Source of the DNA: Hormiphora californensis | Taxonomy: Eukaryota > Ctenophora > Tentaculata > Cydippida > Pleurobrachiidae | Reading direction: 5' to 3' | DNA: 64,000 nucleotides | NCBI GenBank assembly: GCA_020137815.1 | Contig: CM035362.1 | Span: forward strand, 5,881,715 to 5,945,714 | Part shown: positions 34,598-61,748 of the stretch, piece after piece | How positions within the stretch are numbered: position 1 is the first letter of the stretch | Layout: every line of letters begins with the position of its first letter | Translations under genes and position numbers: made by a program | Notes under the pieces: model-generated | What the model saw: the letters and a program-made list of their open reading frames with translations, nothing else | The model's database searches: none | What the model was told of the DNA's origin: nothing

Positions 34598-36692
34598 GGG
34601 GGTTCATTTGCCCCAACTAACTGCAAGCACTAACAAATCGCTCCGAACACTAGCTAATTTGTCCCATAAATTCTGATGATTCTGAAAGTATGCTATACAA
34701 ACGAAGCCTTTGATAGTCACGAACAGAACCTATGATGGAGATCAGCACGCAACCGTCAAGTAGCATACCTTTACGTTTACCGCCTAGAACCTACAAATAT
34801 TCTACCACCACTCTATTATAGTTCCACCTACGAATACAGGTAATATAGGGTCTTCAAAATTGGACTGATATACCAGTTCCTGGTTTCACCGAAATAACGA
34901 GTTCTGATTGGATTGTAACTCTGTACTCCACGCTTACCCTATGTCCAACGATGGGAACCCTACAAGATGGGGGAGTTCTACACACCCCTCACCCCTCTCA
35001 GTCCGCCTTACGAGCAGGTAATAACTTTGCAATTTTTAGGTGCAGTTGAAGTTTGTTGTCAACTTTGCAACTTGAGGTCAAGTTGCTAAGTGGATAAATT
35101 ATAATCAACCCAGTCCAAGCTGAATTGTTCTCTGATCTTTGAACTTGAACTGCCCATGATATACCAAGGAATCTCCATGAATCTTAAATCAATGAACTAG
35201 CTGATTTTAAAAACTAAACTTCGCTTTTAGTATTCTAAACTAAGCTCATGATTGGATAAGATACGTGTGTTTCTAATTTAAGCATGTTTTGACCCTCAAA
35301 GTACTACACACTAGTTAGTAGCCCGTGTCATATCCATCGTTAGCAACTTTTTTCCTGCTTTTTATTTACCGCAAATCAGCCAATCTCTTTCAAATGAGTT
35401 TTCCGCTGAATTGTTTTCAATCCTAGCTTCCTCCAATAATGTGCCGCGGTGTGTTTAAAAAACATCTCAAGGCTTATATACTAGCTTCTAAATTCTTCTG
35501 TCTCTATCTCTGTTCTTACTTTACTCTATCCCTCTCTCTATCCATCATCATTCTATCTCAACTAGCCTCTCTTCCTTCCCTCAACTGGCCTCCCCTACTC
35601 TGTATAAACAACGCTATTCTGCTTGTTACGAAAATTTGAATGCAGCCTCCAAGAAGAGGGTGAGTATGGGAGGATGAGCGAGAGAAAGGGAGAGAGAGAA
35701 GAAGAGGAGAGAGAAAAGATCCGAACTGGCCCTAAACCAAACCTCCGATCCCTACGTGTCTGTCTCTCTTCCTCTCTCTCTCTTCTCCTCCCTTCTATCT
35801 CTTCTGCCCCTTATCTCCTTCTCCCCTCCTCTTCCTCTCTTTCTTCATCTCCTCTTCTCTTTCTTCCTCGTTTTGTTTCCTTCTTATTGGGGTTGCCGCA
35901 AAAACCCGCAGAAAAACCGTGGAGGGGGATAGGGATCTGTCGGGAACACGGATCACTTTTACCCCTTTCCATTTTGCGGTAAAAGTGTGAAATTTTTGCG
36001 GGGTTTAAATTTTTGAAGCCTTTGTAATTATGGGTTTTGGGGTTTTGGTCGGGTTTTGTTTTTGGTGGGTCTGGTTGCAGTAGCGTTATGGGGTAATTGC
36101 TGGTTTTAAAGGACCCCCCCTTTCCTGCAAAAATTGAAACCCCTTTTCCAAAAGGGTTTAAATTTCCGGCGAAGGGGACAAGGCCGAAGAAGGGGTTTTA
36201 AAGTTTTCCCCGCCCGCAGTACGTCTGGGCCAGTGCTAGACGAAAGGGAACCCCGGGGTAAAATATTTTTTTAAACTCAAGAACTCCATTTAAGTGGTTC
36301 ACTAGAACAAATCACGGAGCTAACATTTAGATCTGATATAATCGTGATATCCGGATCATTTAGCCATTACGATATTTTAAGGTAATCTAACATGATAGAT
36401 GGGTGCACTTAGGAGCGAGAGAGAGATGAGGATACAATACAATACCTCACTCAATCTTAAGATAGGTATCATTGTCTAGAATGGAGAAAAGAGAGAGATA
36501 TATATAAGAGAGGAGGAGGAACATATTTTTCCTAATTCACAGGGGAATTTGGAATGGGGGTATTCCACTTGTTCAATAAGCTTATCATGTGACCAGTTCT
36601 ATTAACCAAATGGATCCCTACTACTCACTGACTCACTGCAGTGGGTCAGTTTTGATCTTTATAGGCTCCATTTTGTAGCACAGGTTATAAAA
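34598..36692. other. Gene-free interval after the gap; 35880-36260 of doubtful quality
   Basis: A decayed MITE-A piece is at 34862-34911. From 35880 to about 36260 the sequence has stretched homopolymers and GGGTTTT/CCCCC runs typical of read ends. No coding feature is supported. It is the divergent interval between the IDE-like and PRDM-family genes. Confidence 0.6.
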
Positions 36693-50802
<14,110 letters not shown>

Positions 50803-50818
<16 letters not shown>

Positions 50819-50845
50819 CAGAAAGTGGACTAGTGTGACAGAAAG
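50803..50845 (+). repeat. Tandem duplication of the PRDM stop-codon region
   Basis: AGTGGACTAGTGTGACAGAA occurs twice in tandem. The first copy carries the stop codon. Confidence 0.85.
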
Positions 50846-51447
50846 TATTAGGAAATTATTATTATCACATCAAGCTGTCACTTCAAGTTTTTAACGGATT
50901 GATTGTATACAAATACAGTATGTATATTCTCGAGAGTAGAGGCAGGATATAGCTTCTGAATTGCGATGAGTGTGGGCCCAGAGTGAGGTACGCTCCAGTT
51001 ACAAATTGGAAACTGACGCCAGTTCCAGTTGAGAGTCTCCTGATGAACTACACTGTGCGTGTCATTTACGATCACGTGACACAAATTTCCATGTGAACTG
51101 CATTGAATGTAGCGCTGCGCATAATTGTCATCATTTCGATTGTTAACTGGAAGGCGGAAACTGATACGAGTTTCCAATTTGTAACTGGAGCCGTATGAAT
51201 ATATATATATGAGTGGTCATGTGACCATATATTGGGTCGTCGGGATCAATAATACCAAGCATTAATTGTTATGACAATATATAATGATAGAGAGATATAG
51301 AATGGACAATTTGACGACAAGAGTTATAATGTAAACTGATGTGTTCATAATTTGTGTTCACCAAAACCAATAACTATTTGTTTTTAACTTTGATTCTTCT
51401 TTGGTAATGGAATTACCCCTCTGTTATTATTGCTCGCAGAGGTATGC

Positions 51448-51453
51448 AATAAA
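51448..51453 (+). promoter_or_regulatory. Poly(A) signal AATAAA of the PRDM gene
   Basis: AATAAAAGGGG 630 bases past the stop, in an AT-rich 3' flank. Confidence 0.5.
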
Positions 51454-52520
51454 AGGGGTGACTTTTGAACTTTGATTCTTCTAGGATATTCTTTCATCTT
51501 TTTATGTACGGCACGTCATGTTTGCATGTGACATTAGCTGTATAGCACCCGAAAACACCCGGCTAAAATAAATAGAATAAAGGAATGGGATCCAAAAAAG
51601 TTCCCACGCCAAAATGATGAATTTCCCGTATCACCTGTCTGGCGCCGCCGACCCTATTCTCGAGAACTGTGGTCAGAGCATTGGCCTGACAGCGTATCAC
51701 AGGTTAGGTGGAAAGTTTCAAACACTTCGACTTTAAATTGCAAAAAGATTGACTTTCTCAGACCGCCAAAGAAATTAATTACGATTATGATGAACCCCCG
51801 CTCCGCATCTTATCATAAGATTGTTAAATTACATATCTCCTAATATTCCCTATATAATTGAACTGAGACGAATATTTCAATTTCTCGTTGTTCATCATTA
51901 TCCCAATTCCAATGATTGGATATGTCAAATTTGAACGCGTTTTAATAAAGGAAGTCTTGTCACCATGGAATTGATCGAGAGTGAATAAATAAATTGAATG
52001 TTCCCACATAACCATATATGATTCATATAATATATGCTAGAAGGCTAGCCGTTATAGCCCTGTTAAAATTATTGTATATAAATGTAATTTACTTCGGGGT
52101 GGGAGGTCATTTAATGGTTAAATGTGACCTAACTTAAGTCAAGTAGACATAATTCAAATGCCCAAGTGGTTATGTTGCTTCTTGGGCGGGAAGGTGGGGG
52201 ATCCAAATAAAGGCAATTTGGTTCCTTTTATTGGGCTAGGTTTATCTCGGGTGGTTAATTTTGACAGCATGATAGCTTTACATTAGAATTTCCGATTTCC
52301 AAAGTCGTCAGAGATGAAGAAATAAGATAATTTAAATTTGCACCAACTATCGTCATCCAAATTTGCATTTAAATATTCTTTCGGTTTTTAATCTCTTCCT
52401 CGAGATTTTAACTTAGATTTCACCACCACCACTGCATCGCGATTTAAACAGTTCTCTCTGCCCTCTAATTGACCCCTTTTTTGGTTTGAAAGGAAGTCGA
52501 GCGAGAGAGGGAGAGTGAGA

Positions 52521-52616
<96 letters not shown>

Positions 52617-53242
52617 AGCTCAGCTGTCCAAAGAGTTTTGTAGCCATGACGTCATATATTTGATGTGTCGAGCCTTAATGGAAGAATCGTTAACGAGTGT
52701 TAAATGCAGTTTATATTCGACATGAAGAAACCAAAGTTTTTACTAGGGTAACGAGTGTTAAATGCAGTTTATATATGAAGATTGAAGAAACCAAAGTTGA
52801 AGAATAATTACTGTGTTAGTTTGGGGAGTGAAGCCTCATAGAGAACTCTTTTCTCTTAGATTTCTCTGGAGTATATCTTACAAAAAGTTAAAGAATATAC
52901 ATTTGGTTTCGAAATTCATAATTAACACAAATAAGTTAAGTCAGCACATACACATGGTATATTTCACCAATATTTCACAGTATTTCACAGTATATTTCAC
53001 CAATTGCAATACATTTCACCTACTACGATCAATATTATGAAGGAATCATAACTTTGGTCTTTGATCATTTTAAGGAAGGTCGATTCTATATAATAAGTTC
53101 AAAGTTTTCGTAAATAACAAAAATAATATTTGGAAAAAATATAGTCACAGTTCTCAAATATTGCACGTTCTCAATGGACAATAACGCTTTTATATCGACA
53201 GTCGACACTTTTCCTATACATGTTTAACATATTAAAGCCATA
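51454..53242. other. Convergent intergenic interval without genes
   Basis: A family 2 MITE fragment with GTCAGAGCATTGGCCTGAC (51638-51690), (GA)n at 52500-52615 and a 60-bp duplication (CGAGTGTTAAATGCAGTTTA at about 52693 and 52751). Otherwise AT-rich. Confidence 0.6.
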
Positions 53243-54994
53243 TTATTCTTTAAGCGTGTTCGCTACACTAACAGTATTTGACCGACAACTAGCCTTAGAT
53301 GTCTCAGCAGTAGTCATTACAGTTCGAGGAGTATTACTTCTCACCAGCCTAGTCAGTTTGTATTTCACACCTCCATTCTCGGTCCCAATATCATTATCCA
53401 CGGTGACCTCTCCCTCGCTGGCGGTCACACCAAGGACACCCTTGACATGGTTCCGGAGGGTCTTACCCCGGATTATCAGGATACAGGGGTTAAGGAGGGA
53501 GTTCAGGAAGGGGAGGAGGTTGCTGGAACAGTAGAGAGTGTACCAAACACTCAGACTCTGATCCGGTCGGAGTATCTCAAGTACCATGAGGGTGATGGTA
53601 TGGGCAGTATTACATACCACGAATATTAGTGTTAATTGTAGGATAGTCAGAGTGATTTTGTTGTTCCTTTGGGCCGCTTTGTTTCCCATTCGATTTCCCC
53701 TTACTCTGTTTAAGGGCAATCACCTGCACCACACTGCAGAACATGGTCACGATGGAGGGAATGAAGAAGGGGAGCCCCGTGCAAACCAAGAACATGACCC
53801 ATTGGTGATTTTGGACGATGGACGGCGCGAACCTGTAGATGATCTCACTCCCGGTACTGGGAGCAATCACCATCATGTAAGTCTGTATCCGGGAGTTGAA
53901 GGGGTAATCACTGGGCCAATAGAGAGATGCAACCTCGAACATGGCCACCAATAACCAGAAACACGGGTAGACGATGACGGGTACCCAAACCATCCACTTG
54001 GGGATTTGTTTCAGTGGCCAGATGATACTGATGGACCGGACAATAACGAGGAGGGTGTTGTAGAAGACAGGACACGTGGGTGGGAACTGTTGTGATTAGG
54101 AAGGCCATGGGTACTGAGATGGAGATGTCCTCTTCCTTTCCCTACCATCACCGTGATCAGGCAGATACCTTGGACGATGGCGGCGAACCCACTAACAAGA
54201 TCACTGCCACTTAACATCATGTACATAGTGTGGAGGATGTTCTCGCGCTTTCCAACGTAGAACTTGAATATTAGCCCGTTTAGAAAGGCGATTGCTATTC
54301 CCGCGGGGATAACGATGAAAATCAAGAAAACGGTGACTCCAGAGTTTTGGAATTCGATAAAAGTTCGCCTTTTTGAGGTTGGTGTTGGAATCCAGGCCGT
54401 GGTCATCATCGAACTGTCACCTTGATCACGGTCAGGCGGAATATCGTGCACCGTACCTAGAAAGAAATATGTTTTGATAAAGGAGCAATTATACCTTAAA
54501 CACCCTCTCTCCATTAAGAACTATGTCTTATCTCTCTGGGGGAAGAAGGGAGCTGTCTGAGCACAGTTGGGGCTCAAGATGTCAAATGGGGAGAGTTTTA
54601 TAAGAACGGGGGAGTTTTATAGGGGGAAGAGAAATATAGTATTTCATAATTTACCCAATTATTTAAACGTTTCTATCCACCACCCCATATATCATAACCT
54701 TATTTACTCTCTTATACCTTCATAAATTACTACAATATCTCTCTTATATATCTTCATATTATATTAATATTTCATTTCCTCCAGCAATAGAGGCTCCATT
54801 TTATTGCAAGTTATCTTACCATTTAAAGAGAAACAACGATTTTGCAGTACTAATATTCAATTATATTTACCATTGGAAAACGGAGTGCCCGAATCAGCAA
54901 TTATTGCATCATTCTCATCCGTCCAAATCCGTGAGAGGTTTCCACTGTGATCACCACTACAGACGGTGATCCACAATAGGAACAGGAATAACAT
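53243..54994 (-). CDS. Second rhodopsin-class GPCR, two exons, three apparent frame breaks
   Basis: Exon 1 (54994-54871) encodes a leader (MLFLFLLWITVCSG) and N-terminal ectodomain and ends in phase 1 at GTAAAT. Exon 2 (54456-53243) continues in phase after a TTTCTAG acceptor and carries seven TM segments. TM1-2 contain MMLSGSDLVSG; TM3 ends VIVRSISIIWPL (variant DRY); TM6 contains FVVCNTAHT; TM7 contains NSLLNPCILI (variant NPxxY). The tail is Ser/Thr-rich. The frame must change by one base near 54135-54146 (GGGAAAGG run), near 54060-54069 (after TM3 VSC) and near 53692-53703 (AAGGGGAAA run in loop 3). The rest looks intact, so sequence errors and a young pseudogene are both possible. Ligand unknown. 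Confidence 0.65.
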
Positions 54995-56011
54995 TCTAGA
55001 TAAAAAATAAAAATGGATATTTGTTGATTTGTTGAAATCCTCGCGGGGAAGCAGTTTCGAGCAAGGCAAGAAGGGTACGAAATTAAATGTGGTAACCAAC
55101 GCGATTTTAAGAAAGGTTAAAGCAGTTAAAAAGCGAAGCGATTCGATTCAAAGAACGTTTCTCGAATTTAATTAATAAAAGTGAGTTAACCACAGATAAC
55201 TGCTTTAAGAGGTGCATGAATGTGAAAGGCAAGCTCCAAGAAGGTGAAAGTCTCGAATAAAATCATCACGATTTGTTAAATGATTATATGCAATGGAGAG
55301 AAAGACTTAACAATCTAGGCACTTGTTGAAGTGCAATCAATCCACAGAAAGCAATTACTATTGTTGAATAATATTGAAAAGTGAATGAAAACTGAATTTG
55401 ATTTGTGCCTTGAAAAGGAATACGAATGGAAATATAGCGAAATTTTGCAACAGCATGCAATGACGCAAGAATCCATGAAAACTCATGGGGACAGGACGGC
55501 CAATAAACTTGTTTTTATTCTAAATACAGCTCCTTTACAAAGTTTGTGCGAGGGTCAAGCAAGGCAACGTGATAAACAAATAATTCCTATTCTGTGAATG
55601 AACATGATAATGACTAGACCGTTGGCTAGGCTAATCAATATGCAGAGTAATTACGTTTTCTATCTTGTTCATCAATAGATGGGTGATATTCAACATCTAA
55701 ATAGGTGGGTAATATTCAATATCTAAATAGAATTTCTATTAGAAAGGGTGGATGACCCATGTATAATATGATCATAACTAAATATTCTCAATGAGAATCT
55801 CATGATATTATGGCAACTTATTATCATTTGACTAGTTCCCATCGAATGAAATTGGGATCAAGATAAATGAAAATGACACTCAATGTCTCAGATATAGAGA
55901 TAAAGTCAAATGAAGTTATAATCTCCCAAGTAGAATATGTGAGAATTATATTCAGTGAATTTCATTTGAAGAGAATATATTGCTACCTGTCATGTCAATC
56001 AAAAGCATGGT
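54995..56011. other. Gene-free AT-rich interval
   Basis: A 5' flank of the GPCR gene; a short open frame at 55385-55597 has no supporting splice or family signal. A small duplication ATTCAACATCTAAATAGGTG / ATTCAATATCTAAATAG lies at 55688-55730. Confidence 0.5.
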
Positions 56012-56155
56012 GTAGATATGAATTGAACTGTGAAAAGTGAATCTCAACTGAACTAATTATTTGACAGCGTTTATCAAAGAAATAAAAAAGGTTTGTTATA
56101 TGAATTGAACTGTGAAAAGTGAATCTCAACTGAACTAATTATTTGACAGCGTAAC
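56012..56155. repeat. Tandem duplication of about 75 bp
   Basis: ATATGAATTGAACTGTGAAA with AGTGAATCTCAACTGAAC occurs at 56017-56078 and 56098-56153. Confidence 0.85.
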
Positions 56156-56466
56156 GTTCATCAAACTAAAGAAATACAAAATGTTTGAATGATGCCGCGG
56201 CGGCATCCTTCAAACCTTTTGCCGCCACGATGCGCAGCTGGGCCCAGTCTTTTCTGAACCCCAGTTCCCGAGCGACAACAAAAGATTTGTTTTGTTCAAT
56301 AACAGTCTAACTTGGCAACAAAAGATGTTAACTTGGTAAAGGCTTCCGACAGACAATGGAATCAATTTCAAATTGACTTAATTCTCAATCTCATGCAATT
56401 GTTTGGAATTATCTAGATTATAAAGTTCATGTTTTGCCACGCTTGATATTAGTCTCATCGTCAGTA

Positions 56467-56692
56467 GTTGATAGTCCTATATGGACAACTGAGACAATGC
56501 TTTTATTGCAGGAAATAAATTACACGACGGTTTCGTCGAACATCGACATCATCAGGCTGCTCAAATTAATTTGTTTAAAGTAGTGTTAAAAGTTTGAAAA
56601 CTTTTTCCTGATGATGTCGATGTTCGACGAAACCGTCGTGTAATTCCTGCAATAAAATCATTGTCTCAGTTGTCCATATACTGCTATCAACT
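56467..56692. mobile_element. 226-bp palindromic element with CTGATGA...GAAAC motif
   Basis: GTTGATAGTCCTATATGGAC ... GTCCATATACTGCTATCAAC. The arms are about 90 bp. The right arm carries CTGATGA (56608-56614), a 5-bp stem GTCGA/TCGAC and GAAAC (56629-56633), resembling a hammerhead core with one extra base. Confidence 0.75.
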
Positions 56693-56717
56693 ATTATATA
56701 GATTAATAATATAATAA

Positions 56718-56990
56718 TACTAGCGCACCCGTTGGGTGCGCCTCAAGTAAGGGCTTTTTGATATCCCACCCGGCTTCGCTGGGTGGTTCTTTTTGCCCCT
56801 TTAAACGTCAATAACACGGTTGCTATGGCAACTGAATTGGTAACTATGGGGACTGGCATGTTTAAAGTCATTCGAAAATATTAACAAACTTCCACCGGAA
56901 GTTCCAAAAGTGTGAATGACAGCTTTACAGCTTTCGTCATATAAAGTGTTTTATGAAGGAGCAGTCTGTCGCTTAGATACCGCTGAACGA
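56718..56990 (-). mobile_element. Helitron-like element, 3' hairpin + CTAG end
   Basis: On the minus strand it ends with the hairpin GCGCACCCAACGGGTGCGC followed by TAGTA. The last hairpin bases give the CTAG|T ending typical of Helitrons. A second hairpin CCACCCAGCGAAGCCGGGTG lies just inside. The 5' end is unclear (near 56985). Its relative is at 50008-50240. Confidence 0.6.
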
Positions 56991-57760
56991 ACGACCATCA
57001 CGACGTTCATCTCCAAATATATATAATAATATACATAATTTTATCTTGAACTGAATTTCACTGACATGGTCAATATTATAAGGTGACACAAGATATTTCA
57101 TTTCAAATTGAACTTTAATTCTATCATATTATCTAGATAATTCCTTGCCTGAGCTGAGAATGAATCGATCGCTAATTTGCTAGTGAGCCTGATCGGGAAA
57201 ATAAAATGGCTTGAATGGGAGGTGAGATACATTGTATCACGTACGCTAAACAATATATCTCACCACGCGTGATAATATGTTGGACATTTATTGATCAACT
57301 ATTCATTAATGTATACATCCGAACTTTTCCAATATGTATGTCTATGTTGGTCGGGCAAACCCCATGAAAAGACGTCAGGGACTCATATATATATATATGC
57401 ATACATTCAAGCTACCATAGCAATAAATTGAATATTTTTCCACCAGCAAATAAATTAAAGAACCAATTATATCCATTCAAATTTGAGAAAATCAACAATA
57501 CAAACTAATTCAAATAAATTGCTTACTTTAACAACTTCTACATTACATAATGTGTTTCTCTTCTTCTACGTTACATCAGGCCTGAACACACGCTAACATA
57601 CGCGAGACCAGTTCGGAGGTCCAACAGTGGCCCCCACTCCAAGGTCTACGTAACATAATGTGTGTGATCAGGCCGAATGCCGATAACGATGATTCATCGT
57701 CGATGAAGTCGAACTTTACTGACTGATCGGCAACACAAAATATACATTGTATATATATAT
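56991..57760. other. AT-rich interval without a recognised feature
   Basis: Only short ATATAT runs and dispersed A/T tracts; no gene, no repeat array. Confidence 0.5.
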
Positions 57761-57852
57761 GAGCTTAGTTAGAAATGGGAACAATTATCGGGTGACTGTA
57801 TAATATACAGTCACCTAATAATTATATTCCCTTCCCATTTCTAACTTAGCTC
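57761..57852. repeat. 92-bp palindrome
   Basis: GAGCTTAGTTAGAAATGGGA ... TCCCATTTCTAACTTAGCTC around a GACTGTATAATATACAGTC centre. Confidence 0.85.
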
Positions 57853-57952
57853 ATCATGTTCAGCATGTTATTGTTTCAGCTCTGTATAAAGTGGCATATA
57901 ATATAACATGGTTAATTATAATCATTGAAGAAGAGCAATTACAGAAATGATT

Positions 57953-58060
57953 AGGAACCGACCGACACAAGTAAACAACCAATCAGAACTCGTTATTTAT
58001 GTCACGTGACTGGTTATCAGCCAATCAGGGACCAGTATTTCCTGATTCGGTTGGCTCCTG
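57953..58060. mobile_element. MITE-A, complete, intergenic
   Basis: AGGAACCGACCGACAC ... GGTTGGCTCCTG, flanked by GATTA. Confidence 0.85.
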
Positions 58061-58165
58061 GATTAAAGTTACACTGGATCGAAGTTAAAGCTTTGCAGGA
58101 CTTCAAAGGGCTTGGTCAGTAAATAATATTTATGCAGTCAAGATATTATATATGATTTTGATATA

Positions 58166-58395
58166 CAGTCGAACCCCGATTTACCGGGATGCTCGGGGAA
58201 AGGGTTTTGCCCAGTAAATATATCGGGGTCAAATACATATACTGTAAATTAGTTTTTGGTCACATTGATACCTGTGACAGATCTAAGTCGCCGTGCGACT
58301 GAAATTGATCTCAGTGACATTATAAGGTGGCATTACCATGGTACCAAAGGAAGTTCTCGGTAAATCGGGGTTCCGATAAATCAGTGCCCGACAGT
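58166..58395. mobile_element. Foldback element, family C, with internal insertion
   Basis: CAGTCGAACCCCGATTTACC at the left; GGTAAATCGGGGTTCC and TAAATCAGTGCCCGACAG at the right. About 90 bp of unrelated sequence interrupts the middle. Confidence 0.65.
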
Positions 58396-59449
<1,054 letters not shown>

Positions 59450-59962
59450 CAATACCAATTCCAGTACAATCACATTCACCTCAATTACTCGAGTAACTTG
59501 ATGGAGAGAGAGGAGTGGTTAACTTTCTTCTAGCATTTAAAACCAAAAGTATTAATGATGCCATTATCACTAACTGCAGATGTCCAGTGAAAGTGGGACG
59601 AATTAAAGAATTTAATTTCTAAAAAAGTGCCCTGTAAAGGAATATATAGAAGGTGTTTGAGAGAGAGAAAGAAAGAGTGATACTAGTTTGGTGGTAAAAA
59701 GTCACCCTGCATTTGTCCTACAACGAGCATATATTGCTCCAATGACGAAGTTGAGTCACCTTGACGTGTATTGGGAGAGCAATGCAATAATGTTATACAG
59801 AAGGATTCAATCCCAATACATCAAAACACCTCTTCCTCCTCCGGTATATAATGATAACGCGTTGCAGTACCGAATATTGCAATTCGACCACTATAATTTC
59901 CACTTGATATAACGAGTTAAGGTTTTTAACCCAGGATATGATAATATATTGCATCGCAGCTT

Positions 59963-60300
59963 CGAGAGAGAAGAGAGGTTGAGAGGTAAATAATGAGAGA
60001 GAAGAGAGGTTGAGAGGTAAATAATGAGAGAGAAGAGAGGTTGAGAGGTAAATAATGAGACTAGACAGCCACGTGGTAAAATGAAGTTTTGGGAGAAATG
60101 AGAAAGAGAGAGAGATAGAGAGCGAGAGAGAGAGAGAGAGCAGAGAAATGAGAGAGAGATAGAGAGAGAGCGAGAGCGCTCTGAGTTGATCTCGAGCGTG
60201 ATGCTAGCGATAAGCTCGCGCTCTCTAGAGATCGCGAGCCTCTCTCTCTATCGCTTCGCTTCGCGCGAGCTCGTGCTCATAAGAGTGTGAGACTCTCACT
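59963..60300. repeat. 31-bp GA-rich tandem repeat and (GA)n with AGCGCTCT inverted repeats
   Basis: Three copies of GAGAGAAGAGAGGTTGAGAG plus GTAAATAAT (59966-60058), then (GA)n to 60178, then CGAGAGCGCTCTGAG...GAGCTCGCGCTCT inverted pieces. 59450-59962 and 60301-61112 contain no gene I can support. Confidence 0.8.
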
Positions 60301-61112
60301 CCCTCTCTTGCTGATAGGAGGAGAAGAATGATTGGTGTTCTACAACAGGAGAAAGATATGAACTGTGTGACGTTAGCGCGGGATCAAATGAGACTCATTA
60401 TTTCAGGATGGCAACTCCTGGAGAGCCTTGTTGAGTAACAGGCTCCTCTCTCAATCCTACAAGGAGGGCCAAGATACTGACACACGATTTAATCATATGA
60501 CTTGTCATCACACCGGCACACCCTGTCCGAAACCTATCGCATTTTTATTTAAGTTATGGGTATTAAAATGATCTTTAGACGATTCCCTAAAACTGTCATA
60601 TATCTTTCAGGACGTAAGAAAGCACACGCAGGCGTGCAAGCTCCCCTAAAGTGGCTTACATAATCGCGCAAAACACGACAAAACGGGTGATTCCTATCGG
60701 ACAAACGCGCGTTTTGACCTCATAGAAAAAAATCATTCATAAGCAAAACTTTTCGCATAATATAGTAAATGTAGTAAAATGCATTGCCTTGCTCGATGGT
60801 CGAATCTACCCCGCGATTGATACATAGATAAATATGAATTTCAATTTTAGCAAATAAGGTTATGAACATTTCCACAAATCGTGATTCGTGAATATTTCGC
60901 AACAAAGATCAAACCCTTTTTATTATCGCAGGGAGGGAGGTTCGAACAAGGCAAACTAAAGCAATGCGGATCATAATATTATGCAACTAGTTTTACCCTT
61001 TTATAAACAGGTAATTGAATATGACGTAATAACTACCTTTCCCTCATTCAGTCTTTAATTGCTGAGATGATGATGAGTGGGTTGCAATTTAAAACTGTTT
61101 AACTACACTACT

Positions 61113-61748
61113 GCCCTACAGCATCATGGCTCTCTGCAGAAGGAGCCCCTACAGCATCATGGCTCTCTGCAGAAGGAGCCCCTACAGCATCATGGCTCTC
61201 TGCAGAAGGAGCCCCTACAGCATCATGGCTCTCTGCAGAAGGAGCCCCTACAGCATCATGGCTCTCTGCAGAAGGAGCCCCTACAGCATCATGGCTCTCT
61301 GCAGAAGGAGCCCCTACAGCATCATGGCTCTCTGCAGAAGGAGCCCCTACAGCATCATGGCTCTCTGCAGAAGGAGCCCCTACAGCATCATGGCTCTCTG
61401 CAGAAGGAGCCCCTACAGCATCATGGCTCTCTGCAGAAGGAGCCCCTACAGCATCATGGCTCTCTGCAGAAGGAGCCCCTACAGCATCATGGCTCTCTGC
61501 AGAAGCTGCTCCTACAGCAGCGGCTCTCTGCTGCAGAAGCTGCTCCTACAGCAGCGGCTCTCTGCTGCAGAAGCTGCTCCTACAGCATCATGGCTCTCTG
61601 CTGCAGAAGGAGCTCCTACAGCATCATGGCTCTCTGCAGAAGGAGCCCCTACAGCATCATGGCTCTCTGCAGAAGGAGCCCCTACAGCATCATGGCTCTC
61701 TGTAGAAGGAGCTCCTACAGCATCATGGCTCTCTGCAGAAGGAGCTCC
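61113..61748. repeat. 33-bp minisatellite, about 19 units
   Basis: Unit CTACAGCATCATGGCTCTCT then GCAGAAGGAGCCC. The first 11-12 units are almost identical; later ones vary (GCTGCTCC, AGCTCC). 33 is a multiple of three, so long open frames run through it on both strands; no start context, splice site or family supports a gene. Confidence 0.9.

Noticed and set aside
53908-54108. Separate small protein MAFLITTVPTHVSCLLQH
   Set aside because: It is the TM3 part of the second GPCR read after a frame break, not an independent gene.
55385-55597. 70-codon frame MKTEFDLCLEKEYEWKYS
   Set aside because: Isolated frame in AT-rich sequence without splice sites, poly(A) signal or recognised domain.
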